Positions 28,801 to 36,711 of a DNA stretch of 63,342 nucleotides are shown piece by piece. The notes beneath the pieces are model-generated. The model was not told the DNA's origin and did not search any database. It worked only from the letters and a program-made list of their open reading frames with translations. This DNA comes from Mesorhizobium neociceri (GTDB taxonomy: Bacteria > Pseudomonadota > Alphaproteobacteria > Rhizobiales > Rhizobiaceae). The position numbers and the translations under genes are program-made. The DNA is taken from the NCBI RefSeq assembly GCF_013520985.1, contig NZ_JACDTY010000028.1, forward strand, positions 1-63,342. Reading direction: 5' to 3'. Position 1 is the first letter of the stretch. Every line of letters starts with the position of its first letter.

Positions 28801-31400
28801 TGCTGGCGGTTGCCCGCGTCGTGCTGCACACCCGCAACGGCACCATCTTCGACCAGATCGAGCGCGCCGAGGCGGCAGCGCTGCAGGCTCGCGACGCCTT
28901 GCTGCCGACGGGCACTGCGACCCTGCGCGAACCGTCTCTGCCAGTGCCGACGGCGCCCGCATATCATGCTGCGTCTGACAGCGGTGCCGACGGCAGCGGC
29001 CTTAGCCAGTGGAACGGCTTCGGCGGTTTCGAAGGCGATGGCCGTCACTATGTCACCCGTCTCGCCGGCCGGCGCACGACGCCGCAGCCCTGGATCAACG
29101 TCGTCTCCAACGCCTCGTTCGGCTTCCACGTCTCTGCGGAGGGGGCTGCCTTCACCTGGAGCCGCAACAGCCGCGACTACCAGTTGACGCCATGGTCGAA
29201 CGATCCGGTCACCAATCGGCCGGGAGAGGGCGTCTACATCTATGACCACGCCAGCGGCAAGGCGTTCTCGCCGCTCGCCGCCGTCGTGCGCGATCCCTCG
29301 ATGACCTACGAGACATGGCACGGCCAGGGCTTCTCGACCTTCCGGTCGAAGCGGGGCCCGCTGTCGATGGATCTGACGCATGTCGTCGATCCCGTCGATC
29401 CGGTGAAGATCACGCGGCTGCGCATCCAGAACTCGGGCGCGGTGTCGGCGCGGCTGCGCGTCTATGCCTATGCCGAATGGGTTCTCGGCAGCCATCGCTC
29501 GAGCACGGCTGCGACCATCATCCCGTCACGGGATGCGGCGACCGGCGCGCTCATGGCGCAAAACCCGTACGGGCTCGATTTCGGCGACCGGGTGGCCTTC
29601 CTGGCCGCCACCGGTCCGGTGCATTCGGTGACAGCCGATCGCGGCGAGTTCATCGGCAGGCAAGGCACCAGCGCCTTCCCGCACGCCGTCGTCAGCGGCG
29701 CCGGCCTGTCGGGTCGCATCGAAGCCGGCGATGATCCGTGTGCTGCTGTCGCCAGCGACATCGACATCCCCGCCGGCGGCGACGTCACGCTCGTCTGGCT
29801 GCTCGGCGACGCCGCCACACCCGCCGAGGCGAGCGCGTTGGTGCAGACCCATTCGGGCAAGGATTTCGACCAACGGCTGGCCGACAATGAACGTGTCTGG
29901 CGCGGCTTCCTCGACACCATCCAGGTCGAGACGCCAGACAAGGCGCTCGACGCCATGGTCAATCACTGGCTGCCCTATCAGAGCCTGGCCTGTCGCATCC
30001 GCGCCCGCTCGGCCTTCTACCAGGCAAGCGGCGCCTTCGGCTTCCGCGACCAGTTGCAGGACACGCTGGCCCTGCTGGCGCATGATCCGAAGCTCGCGCG
30101 GGACCAGATACTCAACGCGGCGCGCCGGCAGTTCCCTGAAGGCGACGTCCAGCATTGGTGGTTGCCGCGCACCGATGCCGGCGTGCGCACCATGATCTCC
30201 GACGATGTGGTCTGGCTGGCGCATGCCACCAACCGCTATATCGAGGTGACCGGCGATGCAGGGATCCTCAAGGAGCAGTTGCCTTTCATCGACGGGCAGG
30301 TGCTCGGCGAGGGCGAGCACGACGCCTTCTTCACGCCGGAAATCTCCAAGACGCATGCCTCGCTCTACGACCATTGTGCGCGGGCGCTCGACCTTGCGGT
30401 CAAGCGCAGCAGCCCGGCCGGGCTGCCGCTGATCCTCGGCGGCGACTGGAATGACGGCATGAACCGCGTCGGCGAAGCCGGCAAGGGCGAGAGTGTCTGG
30501 CTCGGCTGGTTCCTTTTGAAGACGCTGGGCGACTTTGCCGCCGTCGCCAAGGGGCAAAGCGACACCAAGCGGGCGCAGGCCTGGCTGAAGCACGCCGACG
30601 TGCTGAAGCGGGCGCTGGAAAGCACCGCCTGGGATGGCCAGTGGTACCGGCGTGGCAGCTACGATGACGGCACGCCGCTCGGCTCGCACAATTCGGACGA
30701 GTGCAAGATCGACTCCATTGCCCAGTCGTGGAGCGTGCTCTCCGGCGAGGGCGACCCGGCGCGCTCGACCACGGCGATGCAGCAGGCAACGAACCTGCTC
30801 GTCGACGACAAGCTCAAGATCGTCAAGCTGTTCACTCCGGCCTTCCAGAACACGGAAAAGGACCCCGGCTACATCAAGAGCTACCCACCGGGCGTGCGCG
30901 AGAATGGCGGCCAGTACACCCATGCGGCGACCTGGTTCGTCATTGCGCTCGCCGAAATGGGCCGCACCGACGATGCCTATCGCTGCTTCTCGATGCTGAA
31001 CCCGGTCAACCATGCGCTCGACGATGCGTCGGCCGAGCACTACCGCGTCGAGCCCTACGTCGTCGCCGCCGACATCTATTCCGGTGAAGGCAAGGGCGGT
31101 CGCGGCGGCTGGACCTGGTACACCGGCTCGGCCGGATGGCTTTACCGCGCGGCGGTCGAAGGCATTCTGGGCATTGAGCGGCGCGGCAAGCAGATCACGT
31201 TCCGGCCCAAACTGCCCAGCCACTGGGACGGCTATTCGGCAACGCTCAAGATGCTGGGGGCCGAAGTCAAGGTTCGCGTCATCCGCGACAAAAAGGCCAA
31301 GACCATCTCGCTCGAAGTCAATGGAACCAAGACAAAGTCTTCCGGCTTTGAGCCGAAAGCCGGCGACAAGACCGAAGTGGTCGTCAAGATACCTGCGTAA
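22821..31400 (+). CDS. ndvB: cyclic beta-1,2-glucan synthase
   Basis: NdvB/ChvB builds, cyclises and trims periplasmic cyclic beta-1,2-glucans, which matter for osmotic adaptation and for host interaction in rhizobia. The 2859-residue size fits the family (about 2830-2870). Membrane segments lie around residues 410-465, 818-853 and 940-985. Between them is the glycosyltransferase (GT84) core with TLDADTRTTRD near 630 and the RW motif in SRHHRWARGDWQ. The C-terminal third is a GH94-type phosphorylase domain with GGDWNDGMNRVGEAGKGES near residue 2537. The ATG at 22821 is used, with GGAA upstream. A GTG at 22779 is less likely. Confidence 0.96.
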   Translation: MNIQTNPAHIEKTSASFPVITEEPIRSNFLPEERLRALGESLAKGDIKDLFGLMPFDFQARIRDSAKRILEVYRSTNAAQAKGETITPAAQWLLDNNYLVEETIFQVKRDLPRRFYRQLPTLKLSDGAAVPRALALAWSYVAHSDSSVSATMFKSIVEGFQSVEPLKIGELWALPSLLRFVLIENLRRIAVRVDRTRQMRHIANEVADRVLATDDNADRQKILSSYGAHAQDTTFATQLLYRLRDGSQNAGRALEWLEVELEKTGSDAEEIIISEHRTLSSGNVTTGNIIRGLRLINDVDWTVWFEGVSRIDTLLRERTDFAALDFFSRDQYRTSIEQLARRSDLSEFRVAEKAIELAGHVPGVTDASGVPDEAADPAVHTDVGFFLVGPRRPDLEKAIGYRPPFYVTFKRAFTATGWLGIVVPVFLLTVLLLVLSGNALAHLGLSVPSITLMLALFAVPASEGALAFFNTVVSLFLKPTRLVGYDYKHGIPATARTLVVVPSLIGSRDDVEENIRNIEVHHLANTAEEIHFALLSDWPDSKTEIDAADIEILQYARDEIARLNARYPSEGAPRFYILHRRRLYNQAQGAWMGWERKRGKLHELNLLLRGDSDTTFLPLDVPLPEKVLYVMTLDADTRTTRDAVSSLVGKLSHPLNRPHFDVAKRVVTAGYTILQPRITASLTSGDDASFFQRVFSSNSGLDPYVFAVSDLYQDVFSDGSFTGKGLYHVDAFEAALKGRIEENTILSHDLLEGALARAALVTDVELVEDYPTRYSVDASRHHRWARGDWQLLRFIFSPRSGVPALSRWKMVDNLRRSLTPIFWVMAAIAGWTLLPFTQAAQWQALLILSLFMAPTFDVVNAILPKSGDQTPRGHFSALARDTVFGTALVALKVLLMAHNAWMMGDAIVRTLYRLFVSRQNLLEWRTASQAHKGGDNDLGSYYSMMYGAVIIGVVGLAIPVLADSTGAFVAFFFALFWIGSPAVACWISRSAETEDRLRISQADIHALRTVARRTWHYFETFVTAEHHNLPPDNFQESPAPVVAPRTSPTNIGVYLLSVVSARDFGWIALSDAITRIDATMTTIESMPRNRGHLFNWYDTTTLKPLYPLYISAVDSGNLAGHLVAVAAACAEWAEAPSVHLQGDFEGVLDTVTILDESLEELPDDRRQLRPLRQRLADRLDGMRRAVMTIKAQPEMASIRTINLAVLAGEIRKLATAIHTEAGSQRSDVIADWAARLEATCEAHVHDSHSDENAVETLRAKLLALRERCRRYAFEMDFSFLMRQERKLLSIGYRVEEHQLDESCYDLLASEARLTSLFAIAKGDLPTEHWFRLGRPIVEIGFQGALMSWSGSMFEYLMPPLVMKEPQGSILNQTSKLIIKRQIQYARSKNVPWGISEAAYNARDRELTYQYTNFGVPGLGLKRGLGQNTVIAPYATILAAQFTPRESVQNLVRLRSIGAMGRHGYYDAVDFTPQRVPEGTDHAIVLNYMAHHSGMSIAAVADAIFEGRLRDRFHSDPVIESAELLLQERAPRDIPTATVRTEADERSKDETEVESPDSRIILDPLKALRATSVMSNGRYSVMVSATGSGYSRWGELAVTRWQPDPTEDRLGSYIFLRDAGSGDWWSATAEPKQATGERVQTLFSDDKASFVKTVGSLRSEVECIVISEGNGEGRRVTLYNDGATDRHIEVTSFAELVLGNEASDNAHPAFSKMFIETEISANNGAIFATRRKRDKNEPDLTMVHFVTDPSGSARDAEAETDRRAFIGRGRTITEAAAFDPGAKLGGHHGFTLDPVAALRRQVRVPANKKISLTFWTTVGANRAELDEAIARLDHPESFARQAMLAWTRSQVQTRHLGLSLTDAANVQKLARFLIYPDPFLRLPAESIASGLGKQSSLWPTSISGDFPIFLVRIGDVADLEIVAQALRFQEYMRARGMMIDFVVVNEQASSYVQDLQRAVETLCENSRLRGKELGPRQHIFAVRRDLMDEATYKTLLAVARVVLHTRNGTIFDQIERAEAAALQARDALLPTGTATLREPSLPVPTAPAYHAASDSGADGSGLSQWNGFGGFEGDGRHYVTRLAGRRTTPQPWINVVSNASFGFHVSAEGAAFTWSRNSRDYQLTPWSNDPVTNRPGEGVYIYDHASGKAFSPLAAVVRDPSMTYETWHGQGFSTFRSKRGPLSMDLTHVVDPVDPVKITRLRIQNSGAVSARLRVYAYAEWVLGSHRSSTAATIIPSRDAATGALMAQNPYGLDFGDRVAFLAATGPVHSVTADRGEFIGRQGTSAFPHAVVSGAGLSGRIEAGDDPCAAVASDIDIPAGGDVTLVWLLGDAATPAEASALVQTHSGKDFDQRLADNERVWRGFLDTIQVETPDKALDAMVNHWLPYQSLACRIRARSAFYQASGAFGFRDQLQDTLALLAHDPKLARDQILNAARRQFPEGDVQHWWLPRTDAGVRTMISDDVVWLAHATNRYIEVTGDAGILKEQLPFIDGQVLGEGEHDAFFTPEISKTHASLYDHCARALDLAVKRSSPAGLPLILGGDWNDGMNRVGEAGKGESVWLGWFLLKTLGDFAAVAKGQSDTKRAQAWLKHADVLKRALESTAWDGQWYRRGSYDDGTPLGSHNSDECKIDSIAQSWSVLSGEGDPARSTTAMQQATNLLVDDKLKIVKLFTPAFQNTEKDPGYIKSYPPGVRENGGQYTHAATWFVIALAEMGRTDDAYRCFSMLNPVNHALDDASAEHYRVEPYVVAADIYSGEGKGGRGGWTWYTGSAGWLYRAAVEGILGIERRGKQITFRPKLPSHWDGYSATLKMLGAEVKVRVIRDKKAKTISLEVNGTKTKSSGFEPKAGDKTEVVVKIPA

Positions 31401-31420
31401 AATCAAGAGCTTGAAGCCAA

Positions 31421-31450
31421 ACGCGCGCCCCTTTCGGGGCGCGCGTTTTT
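31421..31450 (+). terminator. rho-independent terminator after ndvB
   Basis: An 11-bp perfect GC-rich stem ACGCGCGCCCC / GGGGCGCGCGT with a four-base loop (TTTC) is followed by a T-run, 20 bases after the ndvB stop. It separates ndvB from ndvA, so the two are probably transcribed independently. Confidence 0.92.
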
Positions 31451-31743
31451 ATTTGGGCATGCGCGTGGCGCAAAGCAGCCCTGCTTCTTATGTATTGGCG
31501 TCGCCGGTCGTGGGTGATTAAAAATGTGGCAGCGCTGGATCACTGCCATGATTTTGCCGCAAGGCTGACATTTCACCTTTTATCTCAAACCGTTAGGTGA
31601 TCACGACAGATTTCGCAACGTCGTCATCTTTTGTTCGCAGAATGGGAACGGAAGAGCTAGACGGGCATTGTTTTGCGACCCGTTAACCGGTACGTGTCTA
31701 GAAATGGTGCACTGCACAATGAATGTTTGGCGGAGTAGCTGAA
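31451..31743. other. intergenic promoter region of ndvA
   Basis: No gene is seen in this 293-base stretch between the ndvB terminator and ndvA. An imperfect dyad TCACCT ... AGGTGA spans 31573-31600. An in-frame ATG at 31723 exists but has no ribosome site. Confidence 0.5.
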
Positions 31744-33516
31744 GTGTCACTTCTGCAAATCTACTGGAGAGCGCTGGGTTATCTCGCAGCCGACAGGAAA
31801 CGCGTTGCGTTGATCTGCGGTGCGAATGTCGCGCTTGCCATCATCGCAATCCTCGAGCCGATCATGTTCGGCCGGGTGATCGACGCCATCTCCGATAAGG
31901 GTTCGGTGTTCTCGACGCTGGCGCTGTGGGCCGGTCTCGGCGCCTTCAACATCATCGCCTTCGTGCTGGTGGCGCGTGGTGCCGACCGTTTCGCCCATAA
32001 GCGCCGCAGCGAAGTGCTGTGCCAGTCGTTCGAGCGCGTGATCACCATGCCGCTCGCCTGGCACCATCAGCGCGGCACCTCCAACGCGCTGCACACGCTG
32101 CTGCGCGCCGTCGAGACGCTGTTCAGCCTGTGGCTTGAATTCATGCGCCAGCATCTGTCGACGGCCGTTGCGCTGGCGCTGCTCATCCCGACCGCGATCA
32201 GCATGGACCTGCGCATGTCGCTGGTGCTGATGGGCCTTGGCGTTCTCTATGTCGGCATCGGCCGGCTGGTGATGAAGCGCACCAAGGAAGGCCAGGCCGC
32301 CGTCGAGCGCCACTATCACAAGGTGTTCGCGCATGTGACCGACTCGGTCAGCAACGTCGCCGTGCTGCAGAGCTACAACCGTCTCGGCCACGAGGCCGAT
32401 ACGCTGCGCCGCTATGTCAAGAACCTGCTCGATGCGCAGAACCCGGTGCTCGACTGGTGGGCGATGGCCAATGCGCTGCACCGCCTGTCGTCGACCATTT
32501 CGATGATGGTCGTGCTGCTGATCGGCGCTTATCTCGTCACCCACGGCCAGCTCAAGATCGGCGACGTCATCGCCTTCACCGGCTTTGCCACGCTGCTGAT
32601 CGCTCGCCTCGACCAGATGTCGGCTTTCGCCAACCAGATTTCGGAAGCCCGCGCCAAGCTGGAAGACTTCTACCATCTTGAGGATTCGGCCGCCGACGCC
32701 GCCGAGCCGGACGGCTTGCGCGACCTCACCAACGTCACCGGCCATGTCCGTTTCGAGAATGTCGGCTTCGAGTTCGGCAATTCAGGGCAGGGCATCGACG
32801 ACGTGTCGTTCGAAGTCCAGGCCGGCCAGACCGTTGCCATCGTCGGCCCGACCGGCGCCGGCAAGACGACGTTGATCAACCTGTTGCAGCGCGTCTTCTC
32901 GCCGTCCCACGGCCGTATCCTGATCGACGGCATCGACACCCGCAGCGTGACCCGCAAGTCGCTGCGCCATTCGATCGCCACCGTGTTTCAGGATGCCGGC
33001 CTGCTCAACCGCTCGATCGAGGACAACATCCGCGTCGGCCGCGCCGAGGCGACCTATGACGAAGTGCATGCCGCCGCCGACGCTGCCGCTGCCCAGGATT
33101 TCATCCTGGCCAAGAGCGAAGGCTACGACACCGTCGTCGGTGAGCGCGGCGGCCAGCTTTCGGGCGGCGAGCGCCAGCGTATCGCCATTGCCCGCGCCGT
33201 GCTCAAGGATGCGCCGATCCTGGTGCTCGACGAGGCGACCAGCGCGCTCGACGTCGAAACCGAGGACCGCGTCAAGGAAGCCATCGACGAATTGAGGCGC
33301 AACCGCACCACCTTCATCATTGCCCACCGCCTGACCACCGTCCGCGACGCCGATCTGGTCGTGTTCATGGACAAGGGCAAGGTGGTCGAGATGGGCGGCT
33401 TTGCCGAACTGTCGCTGCGCAACGGCCGTTTCGCCAGCCTGCTGCGCGCCGGCGGCCTGCTCAACGACGAGGAAGTCCGCCGCCTCAGCCGCACGGTAAC
33501 CATCGAAGCGGCGTAA
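31744..33516 (+). CDS. ndvA: cyclic beta-1,2-glucan exporter, ABC transporter ATP-binding/permease
   Basis: NdvA/ChvA is a half-size ABC exporter that moves cyclic beta-1,2-glucan to the periplasm. The 590-residue protein has about six membrane segments in residues 15-300 and a C-terminal ATPase. Its Walker A is GPTGAGKT near 369, the signature LSGGERQR near 472 and Walker B ILVLDEATSALD near 495. The GTG at 31744 is preferred over the ATG at 31723 because GGAG lies eight bases upstream and the product then starts like ChvA (SLLQIYWRAL). It lies downstream of ndvB but behind a terminator. Confidence 0.95.
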   Translation: MSLLQIYWRALGYLAADRKRVALICGANVALAIIAILEPIMFGRVIDAISDKGSVFSTLALWAGLGAFNIIAFVLVARGADRFAHKRRSEVLCQSFERVITMPLAWHHQRGTSNALHTLLRAVETLFSLWLEFMRQHLSTAVALALLIPTAISMDLRMSLVLMGLGVLYVGIGRLVMKRTKEGQAAVERHYHKVFAHVTDSVSNVAVLQSYNRLGHEADTLRRYVKNLLDAQNPVLDWWAMANALHRLSSTISMMVVLLIGAYLVTHGQLKIGDVIAFTGFATLLIARLDQMSAFANQISEARAKLEDFYHLEDSAADAAEPDGLRDLTNVTGHVRFENVGFEFGNSGQGIDDVSFEVQAGQTVAIVGPTGAGKTTLINLLQRVFSPSHGRILIDGIDTRSVTRKSLRHSIATVFQDAGLLNRSIEDNIRVGRAEATYDEVHAAADAAAAQDFILAKSEGYDTVVGERGGQLSGGERQRIAIARAVLKDAPILVLDEATSALDVETEDRVKEAIDELRRNRTTFIIAHRLTTVRDADLVVFMDKGKVVEMGGFAELSLRNGRFASLLRAGGLLNDEEVRRLSRTVTIEAA

Positions 33517-33529
33517 GCTTAAGGTCTTC

Positions 33530-33680
33530 ACCTTCTCCCCTTTTGGGAGAAGGTGGCCTCGCGAAGCGAGGTCGGATGAGGGGTGTTCCAGGGAACGCTA
33601 ACGCCTCACTCCGATGGAACCACCCCTCATCCGTCTCGGCGCTATCGCGCCGATCCACCTTCTCCCACAAGGGGAGAAGG
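33530..33680. repeat. palindromic intergenic repeat, family C
   Basis: The left part begins ACCTTCTCCCCTTTTGGGAG and runs through CGCGAAGCGAGGTCGGATGAGGGG. The right part (33621-33680) is its approximate reverse complement, ending CACAAGGGGAGAAGG. Small hairpins (CCTCGCGAAGCGAGG and GGCGCTATCGCGCC) are embedded. This is a second common rhizobial repeat family, unlike A and B in sequence. It fills the gap between ndvA and ccmC. Confidence 0.8.
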
Positions 33681-33737
33681 AAGAACTGCGACAACCGCTC
33701 GATTGCCCAACAGCCGCCGCCGGTCTATTTAGACCGC

Positions 33738-34490
33738 ATGAGCGACACCTCTTCACGCCTCACCGGCTGGACCGACCTCGCCAACCCGACACGCTTTGTC
33801 GGGCTGGCCGACAGGCTGGTGCCGTGGCTGGCGTCGGTCGCCGCGATCCTGCTCGCCGTCGGCCTCTATATGAGCTTTGCCGCGCCTGAGGATTTCCAGC
33901 AGGGCATCACGGTGCGCATCATGTACATCCACGTGCCTTTCGCCTGGCTCGCCATGATGTGCTACACGGTGATGGCGGTCGCCGCACTCGGCACGCTGGT
34001 CTGGCGCCATCCGCTGGCCGACGTCGCGCTGAAATCGGCAGCCCCGATCGGCGCCACTTTTACCGCGCTTGCGCTGATCACTGGCTCCATCTGGGGCAAG
34101 CCGATGTGGGGCACCTGGTGGGTGTGGGATGCGCGCCTGACGTCTGTGTTCGTGCTCTTTCTTATGTATCTTGGCATCATCGCGCTGACGCGTGCGCTGG
34201 ATGACGCCAGCCGCGCCGCCTGGGCTGCCGCCATCATCACGCTGGTCGGCTTCATCAACATCCCGATCATCAAATTCTCGGTCGACTGGTGGAACACGCT
34301 GCACCAGCCGGCTTCAGTGTTCCGGCTCGGCGGACCGACCATCGATCCCAGCCTGCTGTGGCCGCTGCTGGTGATGGCGCTAGGCTTCACCGTGCTGTTC
34401 TTCGCCCTGCATCTGACGGCGATGCGCACCGAAATCCGCCGCCGCCGGGTGATCGCCATGCGCAGGGTGGCTGCACGGCAGGCTAACTGA
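33738..34490 (+). CDS. ccmC: heme exporter protein CcmC (cytochrome c biogenesis)
   Basis: CcmC handles heme at the outer face of the inner membrane and helps load it onto CcmE in system I cytochrome c maturation. The 250-residue protein has six hydrophobic segments. It carries the heme-handling WGTWWVWDARLTS motif near residue 125. The ATG at 33738 gives the family length, and the open frame before it is repeat DNA. No ccmA, ccmB, ccmD or ccmG gene is adjacent, which is unusual because ccmC normally sits in a ccm cluster. Confidence 0.92.
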   Translation: MSDTSSRLTGWTDLANPTRFVGLADRLVPWLASVAAILLAVGLYMSFAAPEDFQQGITVRIMYIHVPFAWLAMMCYTVMAVAALGTLVWRHPLADVALKSAAPIGATFTALALITGSIWGKPMWGTWWVWDARLTSVFVLFLMYLGIIALTRALDDASRAAWAAAIITLVGFINIPIIKFSVDWWNTLHQPASVFRLGGPTIDPSLLWPLLVMALGFTVLFFALHLTAMRTEIRRRRVIAMRRVAARQAN

Positions 34491-34512
34491 CGCGCGCCAC
34501 AAGCGCCCAGCT

Positions 34513-35571
34513 TCAGCCCATCCGCCCCCGCGCCACCACCGGCAGCGTCTCCAGCACCTTGTCGCCATCGATCAGATGCACCTGATCGAACAGGTTGGTC
34601 ACCACGCAGCAATGGTCCGGCACCACGCGCACGCGCTCGCCGATGCGAAGGCTCGCGCCGTTTCCAAGCGTGACCGTGCCGTGCTCCTCGCTCAGGCCGG
34701 TGACGCGGGCGCCGGGCATGCCGAGCAGCTCGCCAAACTCGGGCAATCCCAGCGTGTCGCTGGACAGCGCCTTGCTGCCGCTGTCCAGAATGGCGCGGGC
34801 CGGCGTCGGGTGGCTGACCACGGTGGCGAGAACCGTCAGCGCGCAATCGTCGAGCGTGCCGACGCCTTTGGCGACCTGGTAGCGGTCGAGATAGATGTAG
34901 GTGCCGGGGCGGTATTCGGTGACGACGCTGTCCTCGCCGGAACGCCACATGTCCGGCGTACCGCCGCTGGAGATACAATCACAGGCGAGACCCGACGCCG
35001 TGAGCGTCTGCTTGGCGCCAACCAGCCACGCCTCGGCTTCCGCTGCTCGGCCGGCGGCCGGATAGGTCATCAGCCCGCCGAAGCGAAGGCCTTTGGCCTG
35101 GTCGATCACTTTCGCCAGCGCCAGCGCCTCGGCGACGCTCTGCACGCCGCAACGGCCCATGCCGGTGTCGCATTCGACCAGAACGGGCAGGGGGTGCCCG
35201 GCATCGGTGAAGGTGGCGACGAGCCCCTCCAGCGTTTCGCGGCTGTCCGCCGTCACCGACAGGGTAATGCGACCATGCAGCGCCTTGAGGCGCTCCAGCT
35301 TGGCGCGGCCTAAAATGTTGTAGGGCAGGAAAATATCGGAGAGCCCGGCATCGGCCATTACTTCGGCTTCGCCGATCTTCTGGCAGGTGATGCCGACCGC
35401 ACCCGCTGCGACCTGCTTCTTCGCCCAGTAAGGCAGCTTGTGCGTCTTGATGTGCGGCCTGAGTTTCAGCCCGTGGCGGTCGGCATGCGCCTGCGCCTTC
35501 ATGATGTTGGCTTCGGCGCGGGCCGCGTCGATCAGGATCGCCGGCGTATCGAGGTCGTCTATGCCTTGCAT
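34513..35571 (-). CDS. DSD1-type PLP enzyme (D-threonine aldolase / D-serine dehydratase-like)
   Basis: The 352-residue protein has the alanine racemase-like TIM barrel. The PLP lysine lies in LKLRPHIKTHKLPYWA near residue 45, and GITCQKIGEAEVM, LVECDTGMGRCG and ISSGGTPDM follow. The C-terminal domain ends in VRVVPDHCCVVTNLFDQVHL, where the His and Cys are likely zinc ligands. This fits eukaryotic-like D-serine dehydratases and D-threonine aldolases. The ATG at 35571 has GGTGA upstream. It is divergent from a D-lyxose isomerase-like gene. The true substrate cannot be assigned. Confidence 0.85.
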   Translation of the reverse strand: MQGIDDLDTPAILIDAARAEANIMKAQAHADRHGLKLRPHIKTHKLPYWAKKQVAAGAVGITCQKIGEAEVMADAGLSDIFLPYNILGRAKLERLKALHGRITLSVTADSRETLEGLVATFTDAGHPLPVLVECDTGMGRCGVQSVAEALALAKVIDQAKGLRFGGLMTYPAAGRAAEAEAWLVGAKQTLTASGLACDCISSGGTPDMWRSGEDSVVTEYRPGTYIYLDRYQVAKGVGTLDDCALTVLATVVSHPTPARAILDSGSKALSSDTLGLPEFGELLGMPGARVTGLSEEHGTVTLGNGASLRIGERVRVVPDHCCVVTNLFDQVHLIDGDKVLETLPVVARGRMG

Positions 35572-35713
35572 GAATGTCACCTTGGGAAATTTGGCTGGAC
35601 TTATGGCCCCGATCGGCCGCGATGTCATGGGCCAGCGTGCAGTTTGCGTCGACACCGCAACGCTGTTCGGCTATGCGCTTTAGGCAGGAACGCGACGCCA
35701 AGGGATCACGACC

Positions 35714-36400
35714 ATGAAACGCTCCACCGTCAATGACATCATCCGCGATGCCGATGCTTTCATCCGCTCGTTCGGCTACATCATGCCGCCCTTCGCCTAC
35801 TGGTCGCCGGAAGAGATGAAGGCGCGCAAGGCTGACTCCGCGGCCATTTTCAGCTCGCGTCTCGGCTGGGACATCACCGATTACGGCCAGGAGAAATTCG
35901 ACGAACTCGGCCTGTTCCTGTTCACTGTTCGCAACGGCGTTTACGCTGACATGAAGAAGGGCATGGGCATGCTCTATGCCGAGAAGATCATGATCTCGCG
36001 CAAGGACCAGTTGTCGCCGATGCACCGCCACAACATCAAGGCCGAGGACATCATCAACCGCGGCGGCGGCAAGCTGGTGCTCGAACTGTTCATGCACGAC
36101 CGCGACGGCGGCATCGATCCGAAGGCCGAGGTGTCGGTGCCGGTCGACGGCACCATCCACAGGCTGCCGGCGGGCGGGCTCCTGAAGCTCGACCCAGGCC
36201 AGAGCGTCACCCTTATGCCCGGCGTCTGGCACGCCTTCTGGGCCGAGGGCAAGGATGTGCTGATCGGCGAGGTCTCGACCGTCAATGACGATTTGACCGA
36301 CAATGTCTTCCGCGAGCCGATCGGCCGCTTCTCCAACATCGACGAGGACGTCGCGCCGGTGCACCTTCTGGTGTCCGACTATGAGAAGTGGGTGGGGTAG
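35714..36400 (+). CDS. D-lyxose ketol-isomerase family cupin protein
   Basis: The 228-residue protein matches the D-lyxose/D-mannose isomerase cupin family, which interconverts D-lyxose and D-xylulose (or D-mannose and D-fructose) with a divalent metal. Likely ligands are the histidines in SPMHRHNIKAEDI near 101-103 and the histidine in LMPGVWHAFWAEG near 175. The ATG at 35714 follows AAGGGA. No sugar transporter or kinase gene is adjacent, so the physiological sugar is not shown by context. Confidence 0.85.
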   Translation: MKRSTVNDIIRDADAFIRSFGYIMPPFAYWSPEEMKARKADSAAIFSSRLGWDITDYGQEKFDELGLFLFTVRNGVYADMKKGMGMLYAEKIMISRKDQLSPMHRHNIKAEDIINRGGGKLVLELFMHDRDGGIDPKAEVSVPVDGTIHRLPAGGLLKLDPGQSVTLMPGVWHAFWAEGKDVLIGEVSTVNDDLTDNVFREPIGRFSNIDEDVAPVHLLVSDYEKWVG

Positions 36401-36417
36401 GCGCTGCTCTCGCTGCT

Positions 36418-36693
36418 CTACTTCGTTCGATTGAGAAGTGCGCGCAATCTACGTACCTCGGCGATCAGGCGAGGGATGTCCTGCCGTGCCGCGGCAATGA
36501 AATCCTGGTCTTCGGCCGTGGCGCCGCCCATTTCGATATCGTCGCCGCGATCCGCGCCTTCACCGGTTTGAATGAAATTCGATCCGCTCAGAAAATCCCA
36601 GCCCTCGACCCATGATTTCCATGGGCCGGGTTGGGCGGCGGCAGCGCGCGCTTCCATTTCCTGAAGTTCGAGTTCCGACGGAGATGTGTTCAT
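36418..36693 (-). CDS. small hypothetical protein
   Basis: The 91-residue acidic product has no membrane segment. A C-terminal helical stretch IAAARQDIPRLIAEVRRLRALL is of a kind seen in many short uncharacterised bacterial and phage proteins. A WDFLSGSNFIQTGEG segment lies in the middle. It begins 18 bases after the gene at 36712 ends, so the two may be co-transcribed. Local GC is lower than in neighbours. Function is unknown. Confidence 0.6.
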   Translation of the reverse strand: MNTSPSELELQEMEARAAAAQPGPWKSWVEGWDFLSGSNFIQTGEGADRGDDIEMGGATAEDQDFIAAARQDIPRLIAEVRRLRALLNRTK

Positions 36694-36711
36694 AGTGGCC
36701 GATTAACGCTG

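Noticed and set aside
29526..31406. Minus-strand open frame opposite the end of ndvB
   Set aside because: It is antisense to the conserved GH94 domain and shows shadow-type composition.
33543..33737. N-terminal extension of ccmC
   Set aside because: The added part is repeat family C sequence, and CcmC of normal length starts at 33738.
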